Source: Pseudomonas fluorescens (GTDB lineage: Bacteria > Pseudomonadota > Gammaproteobacteria > Pseudomonadales > Pseudomonadaceae). From it: a DNA stretch of 64,000 nucleotides. Below the pieces are notes generated by a model, which saw only the letters and a program-made list of their open reading frames with translations, did no database searches and had not been told where the DNA came from. How positions within the stretch are numbered: position 1 is the first letter of the stretch; each line of letters starts with the position of its first letter. Of the stretch, positions 36,253-44,858 are shown piece after piece. The translations under genes were made by a program, and so were the position numbers. Location: assembly GCF_019212185.1 (NCBI RefSeq), contig NZ_CP078138.1, positions 2,586,501-2,650,500 of the forward strand. Reading direction: 5' to 3'.

Positions 36253-37572
36253 ATGGCCTTTCACCCAATTGCCGACGGCGATGACGACCAAGGTTGTGTC
36301 GGCGTTGCACGCAGCTACGCCTGGATCGTCTTTGCCCTGACGTTCGGCTTGCTGATTTCCGACTACATGTCGCGCCAGGTGCTCAACGCGGTGTTCCCGC
36401 TGCTGAAAAGCGAGTGGGCCCTGAGCGACGGCCAGCTCGGCCTGCTCAGCGGCATCGTTGCGCTGATGGTCGGGCTGCTGACGTTTCCGCTGTCGCTGAT
36501 GGCCGACCGTTATGGCCGGGTCAAGAGCCTGGCAATCATGGCCATGCTCTGGAGCCTGGCGACCCTCGGCTGCGCGCTGGCCCAGGATTACCAGCAAATG
36601 TTCATCGCCCGCTTCATGGTTGGGGTGGGTGAGGCGGCCTATGGCAGCGTCGGGATCGCCGTGGTGATTTCGGTGTTTCCCAAGCACATGCGGGCAACCC
36701 TGGCCAGTGCCTTCATGGCCGGGGGGATGTTTGGTTCGGTGCTGGGCATGGCGTTGGGTGGGGCGATTGCGGCCAAGCTCGGCTGGCGCTGGTCGTTCGC
36801 CGGCATGGCGCTGTTCGGCCTGGTGCTGGCGCTGCTGTACCCGCTGATCGTCAAGGAAGCGCGGATCGCCCCGCAGCGCGTGGCCAAAGCGGCAGCCAAG
36901 GTCAAGCAACCGTTGCGCACCCTGTGGTCGAGCCGTTCGGTCGTCGCCACCTACGTCGCCAGCGGCTTGCAATTGTTCGTCGGCGGCACGGTGATGGTGT
37001 GGATTCCCAGCTACCTCAACCGCTACTACGACATGCCCACCGACAAGGCCGGCGGCATGGCGGCGATCATCGTCCTGTGCAGCGGCGCCGGGATGATCCT
37101 GTGCGGCATGCTCAGCGATCGCCTGTGCCGGCATTCGCCGGAGCGCAAGGTCAGCCTGGCCATCGCCTTCTGCCTGGGCAGTTGCCTGCTGTTGTCGGCA
37201 GCGTTTGCCTTGCAGGCGGGACCGCTGCAACTGGTGTTGATCTGCCTGGGCATGTTGATTGCCACCGGTACCACCGGCCCGTGCGGGGCGATGGTTGCCA
37301 ACCTGACGCATTACTCGGTGCACGGCACCGCGTTCGCCACCCTGACCCTGGCCAATAACCTGCTGGGGCTGGCGCCAGGCCCGTTTATCACCGGTCGGGT
37401 GTCTGACCTGATCGGCCTGCATGCCGCGTTTCAATTGGTGCCACTGGTCAGCCTCGCGGCGGCGGCGGTGTTCTTTTACGCCAAGTGTCACTACCACAAA
37501 GATATTGCCCGCCTTCAGGGACAGCGCGTGGCTGTTGCCGTTGCCGAAACCGGGTTAGAGGTGAAGTTGTGA
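36253..37572 (+). CDS. MFS transporter
   Basis: A 439-residue transporter with about 12 membrane helices and the MFS loop LMADRYGRVKSL. GAGGAG is six bases before the ATG. It lies within the operon and probably imports the compound handled by the dioxygenase and BKACE enzyme. The next gene starts on its stop codon. Confidence 0.9.
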   Translation: MAFHPIADGDDDQGCVGVARSYAWIVFALTFGLLISDYMSRQVLNAVFPLLKSEWALSDGQLGLLSGIVALMVGLLTFPLSLMADRYGRVKSLAIMAMLWSLATLGCALAQDYQQMFIARFMVGVGEAAYGSVGIAVVISVFPKHMRATLASAFMAGGMFGSVLGMALGGAIAAKLGWRWSFAGMALFGLVLALLYPLIVKEARIAPQRVAKAAAKVKQPLRTLWSSRSVVATYVASGLQLFVGGTVMVWIPSYLNRYYDMPTDKAGGMAAIIVLCSGAGMILCGMLSDRLCRHSPERKVSLAIAFCLGSCLLLSAAFALQAGPLQLVLICLGMLIATGTTGPCGAMVANLTHYSVHGTAFATLTLANNLLGLAPGPFITGRVSDLIGLHAAFQLVPLVSLAAAAVFFYAKCHYHKDIARLQGQRVAVAVAETGLEVKL

Positions 37573-38225
37573 GTCGTCGTTTACAGATTGATGTGTTTTT
37601 CGATTTGATCTGCCCCTGGTGCCTGATCGGCAAGCGTCAGCTGGAACATGCTTTGGTGCAGTTCCGCAGCCGTCAGCCGGATGTGCAGATCGATACCCAG
37701 TGGCATGGCGTGCAATTGCTGCCGCAACTGCCGGTGCAAGGTGTGCCGTTCGCTGAGTTCTATCGCCAGCGCCTGGGCAGTGTCGAGGCCGTAGAGATGC
37801 GTCAGGAACAGGTGCGCCAGTCGGCGGCAGCGGTGGGCTTGAACATCGACTTCAGCCGAATCGCGACCATGCCCAACACCGCCGACGCCCATCGACTGTT
37901 CGAGCATGTCAGCGTCGTGGGCAATGTGGTGCAGCGCGATGTGCTGCTGGAGCGCCTGTTCGCCGCCTACTTCCACAAGGGCGAGGACCTCGGCGACCGT
38001 GAAACCCTGCTGCAGATTGCCCGTTCCTGTGGCATCGACCCGCAAGTGGTGGCCGACAGCCTGTTGGGGGACGGCAGTGCCTATGTCGGCGCGCCCGGTG
38101 GCGGCAGCGGGGTGCCGAGCTTCCAGTTCAACCAGGGCATGACGGTGGTCGGCGCGCAGCCTGCTTCAGCCTTGCTCGGCGCGATGAGCCAAGCGCTCAA
38201 GGACAGCGAGCGGCAGCTTGCATGA
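37569..38225 (+). CDS. DsbA-like FrnE/HCCA-isomerase-type oxidoreductase
   Basis: A 218-residue product started at GTG 37569 (overlapping the MFS stop; AGAGGTGA upstream). The CPWC motif is at residues 15-18 in FFDLICPWCLIGK, and GVPSFQFNQGMTVVGAQP is the cis-Pro region of the thioredoxin fold. There is no signal peptide, so it is cytoplasmic. FrnE-type proteins act in thiol-disulfide exchange or glutathione-dependent isomerisation. In this operon a thiol or sulfur-containing substrate or adduct is likely. Confidence 0.87.
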   Translation: MSRRLQIDVFFDLICPWCLIGKRQLEHALVQFRSRQPDVQIDTQWHGVQLLPQLPVQGVPFAEFYRQRLGSVEAVEMRQEQVRQSAAAVGLNIDFSRIATMPNTADAHRLFEHVSVVGNVVQRDVLLERLFAAYFHKGEDLGDRETLLQIARSCGIDPQVVADSLLGDGSAYVGAPGGGSGVPSFQFNQGMTVVGAQPASALLGAMSQALKDSERQLA

Positions 38226-38548
38226 GCCGGCGTGTGGCGGTACCGGCCGGTAAATACCCGCCGGTGGGTGGGCGCGCGTTGTTCGAATTCGATGACAAGA
38301 GCCTGGCGTTGTTCAACGTCGACGGGCAGTTGTTTGTGATCGACGACAGTTGCCCGCACCAGGGCGCTTCGCTGTGTGGCGGGCGTCTTGAAGGGCGAGT
38401 GATCCAGTGCTGCGCCCATGGCCTGCGCTTCGATTTGCACAGCGGTTACCTGCTCAATTCCAACGCTGTAAAAGTCACGAGCTACCCGGTCGAGATCATC
38501 GACGACCAGGCGTTTATCGTTATCGCAACCGAGGAGTCCGCGCCATGA
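38222..38548 (+). CDS. Rieske-type 2Fe-2S ferredoxin
   Basis: The 108-residue protein has the four ligands Cys44, His46, Cys63 and His66 (CPHQGASLCGG; CCAHGLRF) and little else, so it is a small electron carrier rather than an oxygenase. The start overlaps the DsbA-like stop (ATGA) and its own stop overlaps the exporter start. It could serve an unlinked oxygenase, or one that this operon does not encode. Confidence 0.9.
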   Translation: MSRRVAVPAGKYPPVGGRALFEFDDKSLALFNVDGQLFVIDDSCPHQGASLCGGRLEGRVIQCCAHGLRFDLHSGYLLNSNAVKVTSYPVEIIDDQAFIVIATEESAP

Positions 38549-39555
38549 GCGCCATTGCTCTTACCCGTATCCACAGTCGCACGCGCGAACTGGCGCCGGG
38601 ATTTATCGTCAGCCTGATTGTCGCGGCGGCGGCGTCTTTTTTGTCGGAGCACTACGGTGCGCCGGTCATGCTGTTTGCCTTGCTGCTGGGCATGGCCCTG
38701 AATTTTCTCGCTGATGACGGCCCGTGCAAGGCCGGCGTCGAGTTCACCGCGCGCACCGTGTTGCGCATCGGCGTGGCCCTGCTGGGCATGCGCATCACCC
38801 TGGAGCAGATGGCAGCGCTGGGCTGGAAACCGATCGCCCTGGTGGTGATTTTGGTGGTGGTGACCATCGGCGTGTCGGTGATCGCGGCCAAGGCCCTGGG
38901 TTTCCAGCGCCTGTTCGGCATGCTCACCGGCGGCGCCACGGCGATCTGCGGCGCCTCGGCGGCCCTGGCGCTGGCGGCGGCCTTGCCCAATCATCCGCAG
39001 AAGGAGCGGGCGACCCTGTTCACGGTGATCGGCGTGTCGGCGCTGTCGACCATGGCGATGATCGTCTATCCGATGATCGCCAACTGGCTGCACCTGTCGC
39101 CGCAGGTCGCCGGGGTGTTTCTTGGAGCGACCATTCACGACGTGGCCCAAGTGGTGGGTGCCGGCTACAGCATGTCGACCGAGACTGGCGATACGGCCAC
39201 GGTGGTCAAGCTGATGCGGGTGGCGATGCTGGTGCCGGTGATCGTCACCGCCGCAATGATCACCCGCATGCAGGGCGCCGACCCGACGGGCAAGCGTCCG
39301 CCGTTGCTGCCGTGGTTCGCCGTGGGCTTCCTGATTCTCGCCTGCATCAACAGCACCGGCTGGGTTGCACCGGCGGTGCAGGGCTCGATCAACGAACTGT
39401 CGCGCTGGTGCCTGGTGATCTCCATCAGCGCCCTGGGCATGAAGACTCGCCTCAAGGAACTGGCCTCGGTGGGTATCAAGCCGATTCTGTTGATGGTGGG
39501 GGAGACGGTGTTCCTGGTGGTGTTGGTGCTGTTGTTGCTGCGCTGGGGGTTCTGA
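38545..39555 (+). CDS. YeiH family (UPF0324) putative sulfate/sulfite exporter
   Basis: A 336-residue membrane protein starting MSAIALTRIHSRTRELAPG at an ATG overlapping the Rieske stop. About ten helices are visible; the family core is LTGGATAICGASAALALAAALPN and GATIHDVAQVVGAGYSMS. YeiH-type proteins have been proposed to export sulfate or sulfite released from organosulfur compounds. As the last gene of the operon it is the main hint that sulfur is released by the pathway. Confidence 0.87.
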   Translation: MSAIALTRIHSRTRELAPGFIVSLIVAAAASFLSEHYGAPVMLFALLLGMALNFLADDGPCKAGVEFTARTVLRIGVALLGMRITLEQMAALGWKPIALVVILVVVTIGVSVIAAKALGFQRLFGMLTGGATAICGASAALALAAALPNHPQKERATLFTVIGVSALSTMAMIVYPMIANWLHLSPQVAGVFLGATIHDVAQVVGAGYSMSTETGDTATVVKLMRVAMLVPVIVTAAMITRMQGADPTGKRPPLLPWFAVGFLILACINSTGWVAPAVQGSINELSRWCLVISISALGMKTRLKELASVGIKPILLMVGETVFLVVLVLLLLRWGF

Positions 39556-40760
39556 GGGCTTTGCCTGTGTATGGCAGGGCTGCACGGTGTTGACTCCTCA
39601 CGCCGTGCGGTGACGACTGGTGTTACAAGCACCCGTTTTTTATACGGCGACCGTACCAGCGGTTGCCGTTTTTTTTTGGTTTTTTTTGGGAGGGCGCGAG
39701 TTAATTCTGTGGGAGCTGGCTTGTCGGGCCGCCGCCCCGCAGCGATGGCGATCTGTTTGTGTACCTATCCATCCCTGCGGTAACGGCCACCTATGGTTTC
39801 GCCCTTACGGCGAGTCCCTTTTCCAAACGCCGAAAAGGAACCAAAAGGCTTTGCCCCAACGTCCGGCCCCTCGCCTAGGCTCGGGGTCCCTTCGCTCCAG
39901 TATCCATCCGTGGGTCATCGCCTCCGGTTGGCTTCGCTGGCACCTCCTCTCGATGACTGCGGCTGCGCCGCAGCGCGCTACGCGCTCCCCGCGGATGAAT
40001 ACCTGCGCTCAGCCTCCCGACGGGGCCTGTGAATCAAGATCAAAAGCGGCAGGCGAGCTAACGCTCGGCCTGTTGAGTGGTAACGACGAACGAGGCGGCC
40101 TGCCAGCCGACCTGATTGTTTGCGCCGTTCACCCCCTGTAGGAGCGAGCCTGCTCGCGAAAAACCTGAGGTCGCCGCGTGCATTCTGGATGCACGCGTTA
40201 TCGTTAACGATCTTCGCGAGCAGGCTCGCTCCCACAATTTCCGTGGCCGATCGCAAAATCTGCATGCACCGCAGATCCACTGTAGGAGCGAGCCTGCTCG
40301 CGAAGAGCCTGAGGGCGCCGCGCGCATTCAGGCAGTACGCGTCATCGTTCACGACCATCGCGAGCAGGCTCGCTCCTACAGTAGAACTGCGGGCAACCTG
40401 CCAGATCAGGCCGCCTCGGCGGCTTTTGATTTTGATTCACCGGCCCCATTACCGACGGCTGAGTGGAGGCATTCATCCAAGGGGAGCGCGTAGCGCGCTG
40501 CGGCGAAGCCGCAGACATCGAGAGGAGGTGCAGCGAAGCCAACCGGAGGTGATGACCCTGGGATGGATGCCGGAGCGAAGGTACCCCGAGCCTAAGCGAG
40601 GGGGCCGGACACTGAGGGGCTTGTAAAAAAGGGAGGCGCCGTAAGGGCGCAACCATAAGCGGCCGTTACCGCAGGAATGGATATGTACTCCGTTATGACG
40701 TCATCGCTGGCAAGCCAGCCCACAGTGAAGTATGTACACCGACAGGCGACCGCCACCCCC
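39556..40760. repeat. long imperfect inverted repeat enclosing two REP pairs
   Basis: After a REP at about 39709-39752, left arm about 39761-40109 and right arm about 40391-40688 are inverted copies of one another. Shared blocks include the CTGCGGTAACGG outer end, the TCGGGGT block and GGTTGGCTTCGCTG. The left arm has an insertion of about 40 bases near its inner end. The central 40133-40385 holds two tandem REP-inverse REP units. No gene with a usable start or known product is seen; it lies between the exporter 3' end and the AraC 3' end. Confidence 0.75.
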
Positions 40761-41774
40761 TTACAACTTCCCCGCACCATGTTTCTGCGCCCGCCACGTC
40801 GCCGGCGGCATCCCAAACTGAGTAATAAACCACCGCGTAAACGAACTCGCCATCGAATACCCCAGCATGTCGGCAATCCGCCCCAGCGAGTAATTCGGAT
40901 TGTCCAGATACCGCAGCACCAGATCCCGGCGCACGTCATTGATCACGTCGTTGAACGCGCATCCATCATCCTTGAGCCGACGCTGCAAGGTGCGCACGTT
41001 CATGCCCTGACTCTGGGCGACCTGTTCGATGGTGGCGCGGCCCATGGGCAGCAGCAGATAGATGGCCTTGCGCACTTCGAACAGCATCGAAGCGCCTTCG
41101 TTGCTCTGCAACGAGTCGAGGTAGCTTTGGGCGTAGCGGGCCATGGCCGGGTCGGCATTGGGGTTGGTCATGTCGAGGCTGGCGTCGGAGCAGACGATGC
41201 CGTTGAACTCGCTGCCGAACTCCAGGTTGCAGCCGAACAGGCGTCGGTGCAGTTGTAGATTGTCCGGTGCCTGGTGCATGAAATTGACGCTGTAGGGGTG
41301 CCAGTGCGCACCGAGCAGGGCAGAGCAGAGGCGGAACATTACCCCGATCGCCAGCTCCATGGCCTGCCGGCTGGGCATCGGCGACTCGGTGACCACCTCT
41401 TCACGAATGATCACCATCTTGCCGGCTTCTTCGATGAAAATCGCCAAAGAGTCATTCATCAGGTGACGGTAATGCACCACCACCTGCAGCGCGTCGCGCA
41501 GGGTTCGTTGATGGCTGAGCAGCAGGCTGACCACGCCAAAGTCTGAGAGCTGGCGCGACTCGGCCATGCTCAGGCCGAAGGTCTGGCAGCCGCTGGCGGC
41601 AGCGGAATCTTCCAGCAGGCGCACGGCGGCATCGATCGGGATGCGATGTTCCGGGGTTTGCAATTGAGCCCTGCTCAAGCCGACACCGGCCAACACATCG
41701 CGCGGATTGAATCCCAGGTACTGAGTGACCTCCAGGTAGTTGGTCAACACGGCGGCGCGGACAAGCTTGGGCAT
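40761..41774 (-). CDS. AraC-family regulator with arabinose-binding-type N-terminal domain (OruR-like group)
   Basis: A 337-residue regulator with an N-terminal Arabinose_bd-type region (MPKLVRAAVLTNYLEVTQYL ... ESPMPSRQAMELAIGVMF) and a C-terminal AraC HTH (ATIEQVAQSQGMNVRTLQRR; SLGRIADMLGYSMASSFTRW). It is divergent from the hydrolase/DUF1302/RND operon and the natural candidate to activate it on sensing an acyl or aromatic inducer. Confidence 0.9.
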   Translation of the reverse strand: MPKLVRAAVLTNYLEVTQYLGFNPRDVLAGVGLSRAQLQTPEHRIPIDAAVRLLEDSAAASGCQTFGLSMAESRQLSDFGVVSLLLSHQRTLRDALQVVVHYRHLMNDSLAIFIEEAGKMVIIREEVVTESPMPSRQAMELAIGVMFRLCSALLGAHWHPYSVNFMHQAPDNLQLHRRLFGCNLEFGSEFNGIVCSDASLDMTNPNADPAMARYAQSYLDSLQSNEGASMLFEVRKAIYLLLPMGRATIEQVAQSQGMNVRTLQRRLKDDGCAFNDVINDVRRDLVLRYLDNPNYSLGRIADMLGYSMASSFTRWFITQFGMPPATWRAQKHGAGKL

Positions 41775-42119
41775 GCGTAATTTCTTCTTATTGGCCGATG
41801 GCAGATGGCAAGTGCGAGGCGACTATATCCAGCGTTTCGAGCGTTGAACAGTTGTCTGTTGGTCGATGAATGGCGTCGTCAGCAACGCTCGCTCATCCGG
41901 CCATTTCGCGTCATGCGTTGATTACAGTGAGCTCGCGGCGAGTCGTATGGATTCTAGACCAGCGGTCGGCCCTTGGCCTTGTCGGACAATTTGTCATCAA
42001 AAGAAAAGTGCCTGACGTCCAATGTAAAGCACCCCTGGCCGCCGCTCTTTAATGTCGACACAACAAAAAGAGTCTGGCGAAAGAGCCAGTCGAGTCATCG
42101 AGAAAGTGAAGGTGTTGAC
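41775..42119. promoter_or_regulatory. divergent promoter region between AraC and hydrolase genes
   Basis: No gene is supported in these 345 bases. TTGTCGGACAA at 41979-41989 is a perfect short palindrome followed by a second TTGTCA, a pattern that could be an AraC half-site pair. The hydrolase start at 42120 uses GTG with AAGGTG upstream. Confidence 0.5.
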
Positions 42120-42686
42120 GTGGATAAACTGCAAACAGCCGCCACCGTGCTGATCGTCCCAGGCCTGCGCGAGCACGTTGCCGAACATTGGCAGACATTG
42201 CTTGAATCCAGGCTGGCCAAGGTCCGCAGCGTCCCACCGCTGGAAACCGACAAGCTCGACTGCAACGCCAGGGTCCGCGCCATCCAGCACCAGCTGGAAC
42301 AGATCGACGGCCCGGTAATCCTCGTCGCCCACAGTGCCGGCGTGCTGATGGTCGCCCATTGGGCGGCGCAGCACAGCGCGCAGATCAAGGGCGCCCTGCT
42401 GGCCGCGCCGCCGGACCTCGACGCCGAATGGCCACCGGCCTATCCGTCTTCCACAACCCTTGCCAGCCACGGCTGGACACCACTGCCGCAAACAGCGCTG
42501 CCCTTTCGCAGCATCGTCGCCGGCAGCCGAAACGATCACCTTGCCAGTTTTACTGCCGTGACTCGCATGGCCGAAAGCTGGGGCGCCGAATTGCTCGATC
42601 TGGGCGATGTCGGCCATCTCAATCCGGCCGCAGGATTTGGCCATTGGCAGCAAGCCGAGGCACTCATCCTGCAGCTGGACAGCTAG
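42120..42686 (+). CDS. RBBP9/YdeN-type alpha/beta hydrolase
   Basis: A 188-residue serine hydrolase started at GTG 42120 (VDKLQTAATVLIVPG; AAGGTG upstream); no ATG lies close in frame. The nucleophile Ser is in LVAHSAGVLMVAHW, the Asp is in GSRNDHLASF and the His is in GDVGHLNPAAGF. It likely cleaves an ester, perhaps to free an acid for the downstream acyl-CoA ligase. It leads the operon whose later genes are a possible outer-membrane/RND transport set. Confidence 0.83.
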   Translation: MDKLQTAATVLIVPGLREHVAEHWQTLLESRLAKVRSVPPLETDKLDCNARVRAIQHQLEQIDGPVILVAHSAGVLMVAHWAAQHSAQIKGALLAAPPDLDAEWPPAYPSSTTLASHGWTPLPQTALPFRSIVAGSRNDHLASFTAVTRMAESWGAELLDLGDVGHLNPAAGFGHWQQAEALILQLDS

Positions 42687-42812
42687 TACAGGAGCCGGCC
42701 TGACAGCTCGTCAGCCGGTATTTGCCCTCACTCCTGAAACCGCAGCCCCGAAGAGGTCTGCGCGAGGGCGGCTGCGCTTAAAACAACTACAAAAAGGCGG
42801 AGAAACAACGCA

Positions 42813-44816
42813 ATGCACAACAACAAAAGTCACGGGTTCACCACCTTCCACTACAGCCTGCTGGCCTCGGCCATCCTCGCGGCCACGGCGCCGATGGCCC
42901 ATGGGGTCGAGATAGATACGGGCAACCCGGACTGGAACGTCCGCCTGGACAACACCGTCAAGTACAACTACGGCGTGCGCACCGAAAGTGCCGACACGCG
43001 CATGTTGGCGACGCCGAACAACAACGACGGCGACTACAACTTCCGCAAGGCCGGGACCAACATCACCAACCGCATCGACCTGTTGACCGAAATGGATGTG
43101 GTTTACAAGAACAACATGGGCTTTCGCGTCAGCGCCGCCAGTTGGTACGACAAGGCCTACGAGAACGCCGGCTCCAACTCCAACCCGTTCGTCAACGGCA
43201 ACGATGCGCGCTCCGGGCTGGTGGCCAACGACCCACGCCTGGCCGGCGTCACCGGCGACAACGTTGGCAATGGCAGCCCGCACCTGAGCAACTATGCCCA
43301 GCGTTACTACACCGGTCCGTCCGGGGAAATCCTCGATGCTTTCGTGTTCTACAGCACCGAAGTCGGCGACGAGTCGATCCTCAGCCTCAAGGCCGGCCAG
43401 CACAACGTGTTCTGGGGCGAGACCATTCTCAACCCGGTGCACTCGATCAGCTACGGCCAGTCGGGCCTGGACCTGGCGAAGCTGGCGGCATCTCCTGGCA
43501 CCGAGGCCAAGGAGCTGTTCGTCCCGCGTAACCAGCTGTCGATGACCTTCACCGTCAACCCGGAGCTGACCGTCGGCGCCCAGTACTTTCTCGACTGGAA
43601 TGCTGCTCGCCTGCCTGAGGCCGGCACCTATTACGGCGGCTCCGACCTGGTCGGTTTCGGTGCGCAATCGTTCCTCCTTGGCAATACCAACGCTGTTGTG
43701 CCTGGCAGCCCTCTGGGTTGCGGCCTGGCACCGTGCAATGCACTGACCAACGTGCGTCGCGGGCATGACCTGACGCCGGACAAAAGCGGTGACTGGGGCG
43801 TCATGGCCAAGTGGTCGCCGGCGTGGCTGGACGGCACCCTTGGCGTCTACTACCGCGAAACCTCGGAAATCCTCCCGCAGGCGTACCTCGATGCGCGCGG
43901 CTTGACCTCGGCCAACCCCAACGGCACCCGTCCGGCCGGGCAAGTGCCGGCGGTGATCAACACCCTCAACTCCCTGAGCACCGCCACCTACCAGATGGCC
44001 TACGCGGACAACATCAAGATCGTCGGCCTGAGCCTGTCCAAGGAGATCGGCGGGGTCAGCGTCGGTTCCGATTTGAACGTGCGCCACAACATGCCGCTGG
44101 CGAGTATTCCGGCGATTGTCAGCACCAACAGCCCGCTGGGTCTGGGCCAGGGCCTGGGCCTGTTGCCAGCGCGCAGCGCGGCCTCCGGGGTGGTCTATGA
44201 CACCCCGCAGAAGGGCGACAGCATGGCCGCCACCGGCGACACCCTGCACTGGACCCTCAACGGCCTGATGACCCTGGCCAAGACCCCGGTGTTCGACTCG
44301 GCGACCCTGCTCGGCGAGCTGTACTACAGCAACCTGCTCAAACTCGATAGCCATAACGAAGCGCTGTACAAGGGCAAGTCGACCTATCACGGGATCGACG
44401 CGCCGACCCGCGACAACTGGGGCGTGGCGGTCAACTTCACGCCGACCTGGTACCAGGTATTCCCCGGCGTCGACCTCAATGCGCCGATGTCGGTCAACGT
44501 CGGCCTCGACGGTGTGTCGCCGGTCTCCGGTGGCGGTGCCAAGGACACCGGCAACTACGCGGTCGGCGTCGGTGCGGTGGTTTACAACAAATACTTTGTC
44601 GACCTGAAGTACGTCGACTCTTTCGGCCAGACCGACAAGTGCAATGTCAGCGGAGTGAGTACCGGTGCGACCGGTGGTGACGGATCCACGCCAAATGCCT
44701 TCAGCGGCAACGAAAACTACGCCTGTTATGGCGGCGGCTATTCGTCCTTCTCCGGTGGCGGAGCCACGACCGAGGACCGTGGCGCGCTGTACCTGACGAT
44801 GAAAACCACTTTCTGA
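42813..44816 (+). CDS. DUF1302 family protein, probable outer-membrane component
   Basis: A 667-residue protein with a signal peptide ending in APMAHG before VEIDTG. DUF1302 is recognisable from WNVRLDNTVKYNYGVRTE, FRVSAASWYDKAYEN and VLRGRNE-like repeats of aromatic-polar beta strands. The beta-rich tail ends in TMKTTF, with the terminal Phe usual for outer-membrane barrels. The AAAACAACTACAAAAA stretch before the GGAG and CAACAACAAAA after the ATG fit Crc control. It is followed 42 bases later by its usual partner DUF1329. Confidence 0.87.
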   Translation: MHNNKSHGFTTFHYSLLASAILAATAPMAHGVEIDTGNPDWNVRLDNTVKYNYGVRTESADTRMLATPNNNDGDYNFRKAGTNITNRIDLLTEMDVVYKNNMGFRVSAASWYDKAYENAGSNSNPFVNGNDARSGLVANDPRLAGVTGDNVGNGSPHLSNYAQRYYTGPSGEILDAFVFYSTEVGDESILSLKAGQHNVFWGETILNPVHSISYGQSGLDLAKLAASPGTEAKELFVPRNQLSMTFTVNPELTVGAQYFLDWNAARLPEAGTYYGGSDLVGFGAQSFLLGNTNAVVPGSPLGCGLAPCNALTNVRRGHDLTPDKSGDWGVMAKWSPAWLDGTLGVYYRETSEILPQAYLDARGLTSANPNGTRPAGQVPAVINTLNSLSTATYQMAYADNIKIVGLSLSKEIGGVSVGSDLNVRHNMPLASIPAIVSTNSPLGLGQGLGLLPARSAASGVVYDTPQKGDSMAATGDTLHWTLNGLMTLAKTPVFDSATLLGELYYSNLLKLDSHNEALYKGKSTYHGIDAPTRDNWGVAVNFTPTWYQVFPGVDLNAPMSVNVGLDGVSPVSGGGAKDTGNYAVGVGAVVYNKYFVDLKYVDSFGQTDKCNVSGVSTGATGGDGSTPNAFSGNENYACYGGGYSSFSGGGATTEDRGALYLTMKTTF

Positions 44817-44858
44817 TTCAAACACTGATTTGCTCAACGCAAGCAGGAGAATAACCCC

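Noticed and set aside
35089..37497. An 802-codon minus-strand frame opposite the BKACE and MFS genes
   Set aside because: It is a GC-skew shadow, rich in His, Arg and Gln with no domain, while both plus-strand genes are clear family members.
40116..40626. Small open frames and direct-repeat look of the 40.1-40.4 kb region, possibly a CRISPR array
   Set aside because: The repeats are inverted REP pairs with unequal spacing, with no unique regular spacers and no cas genes.
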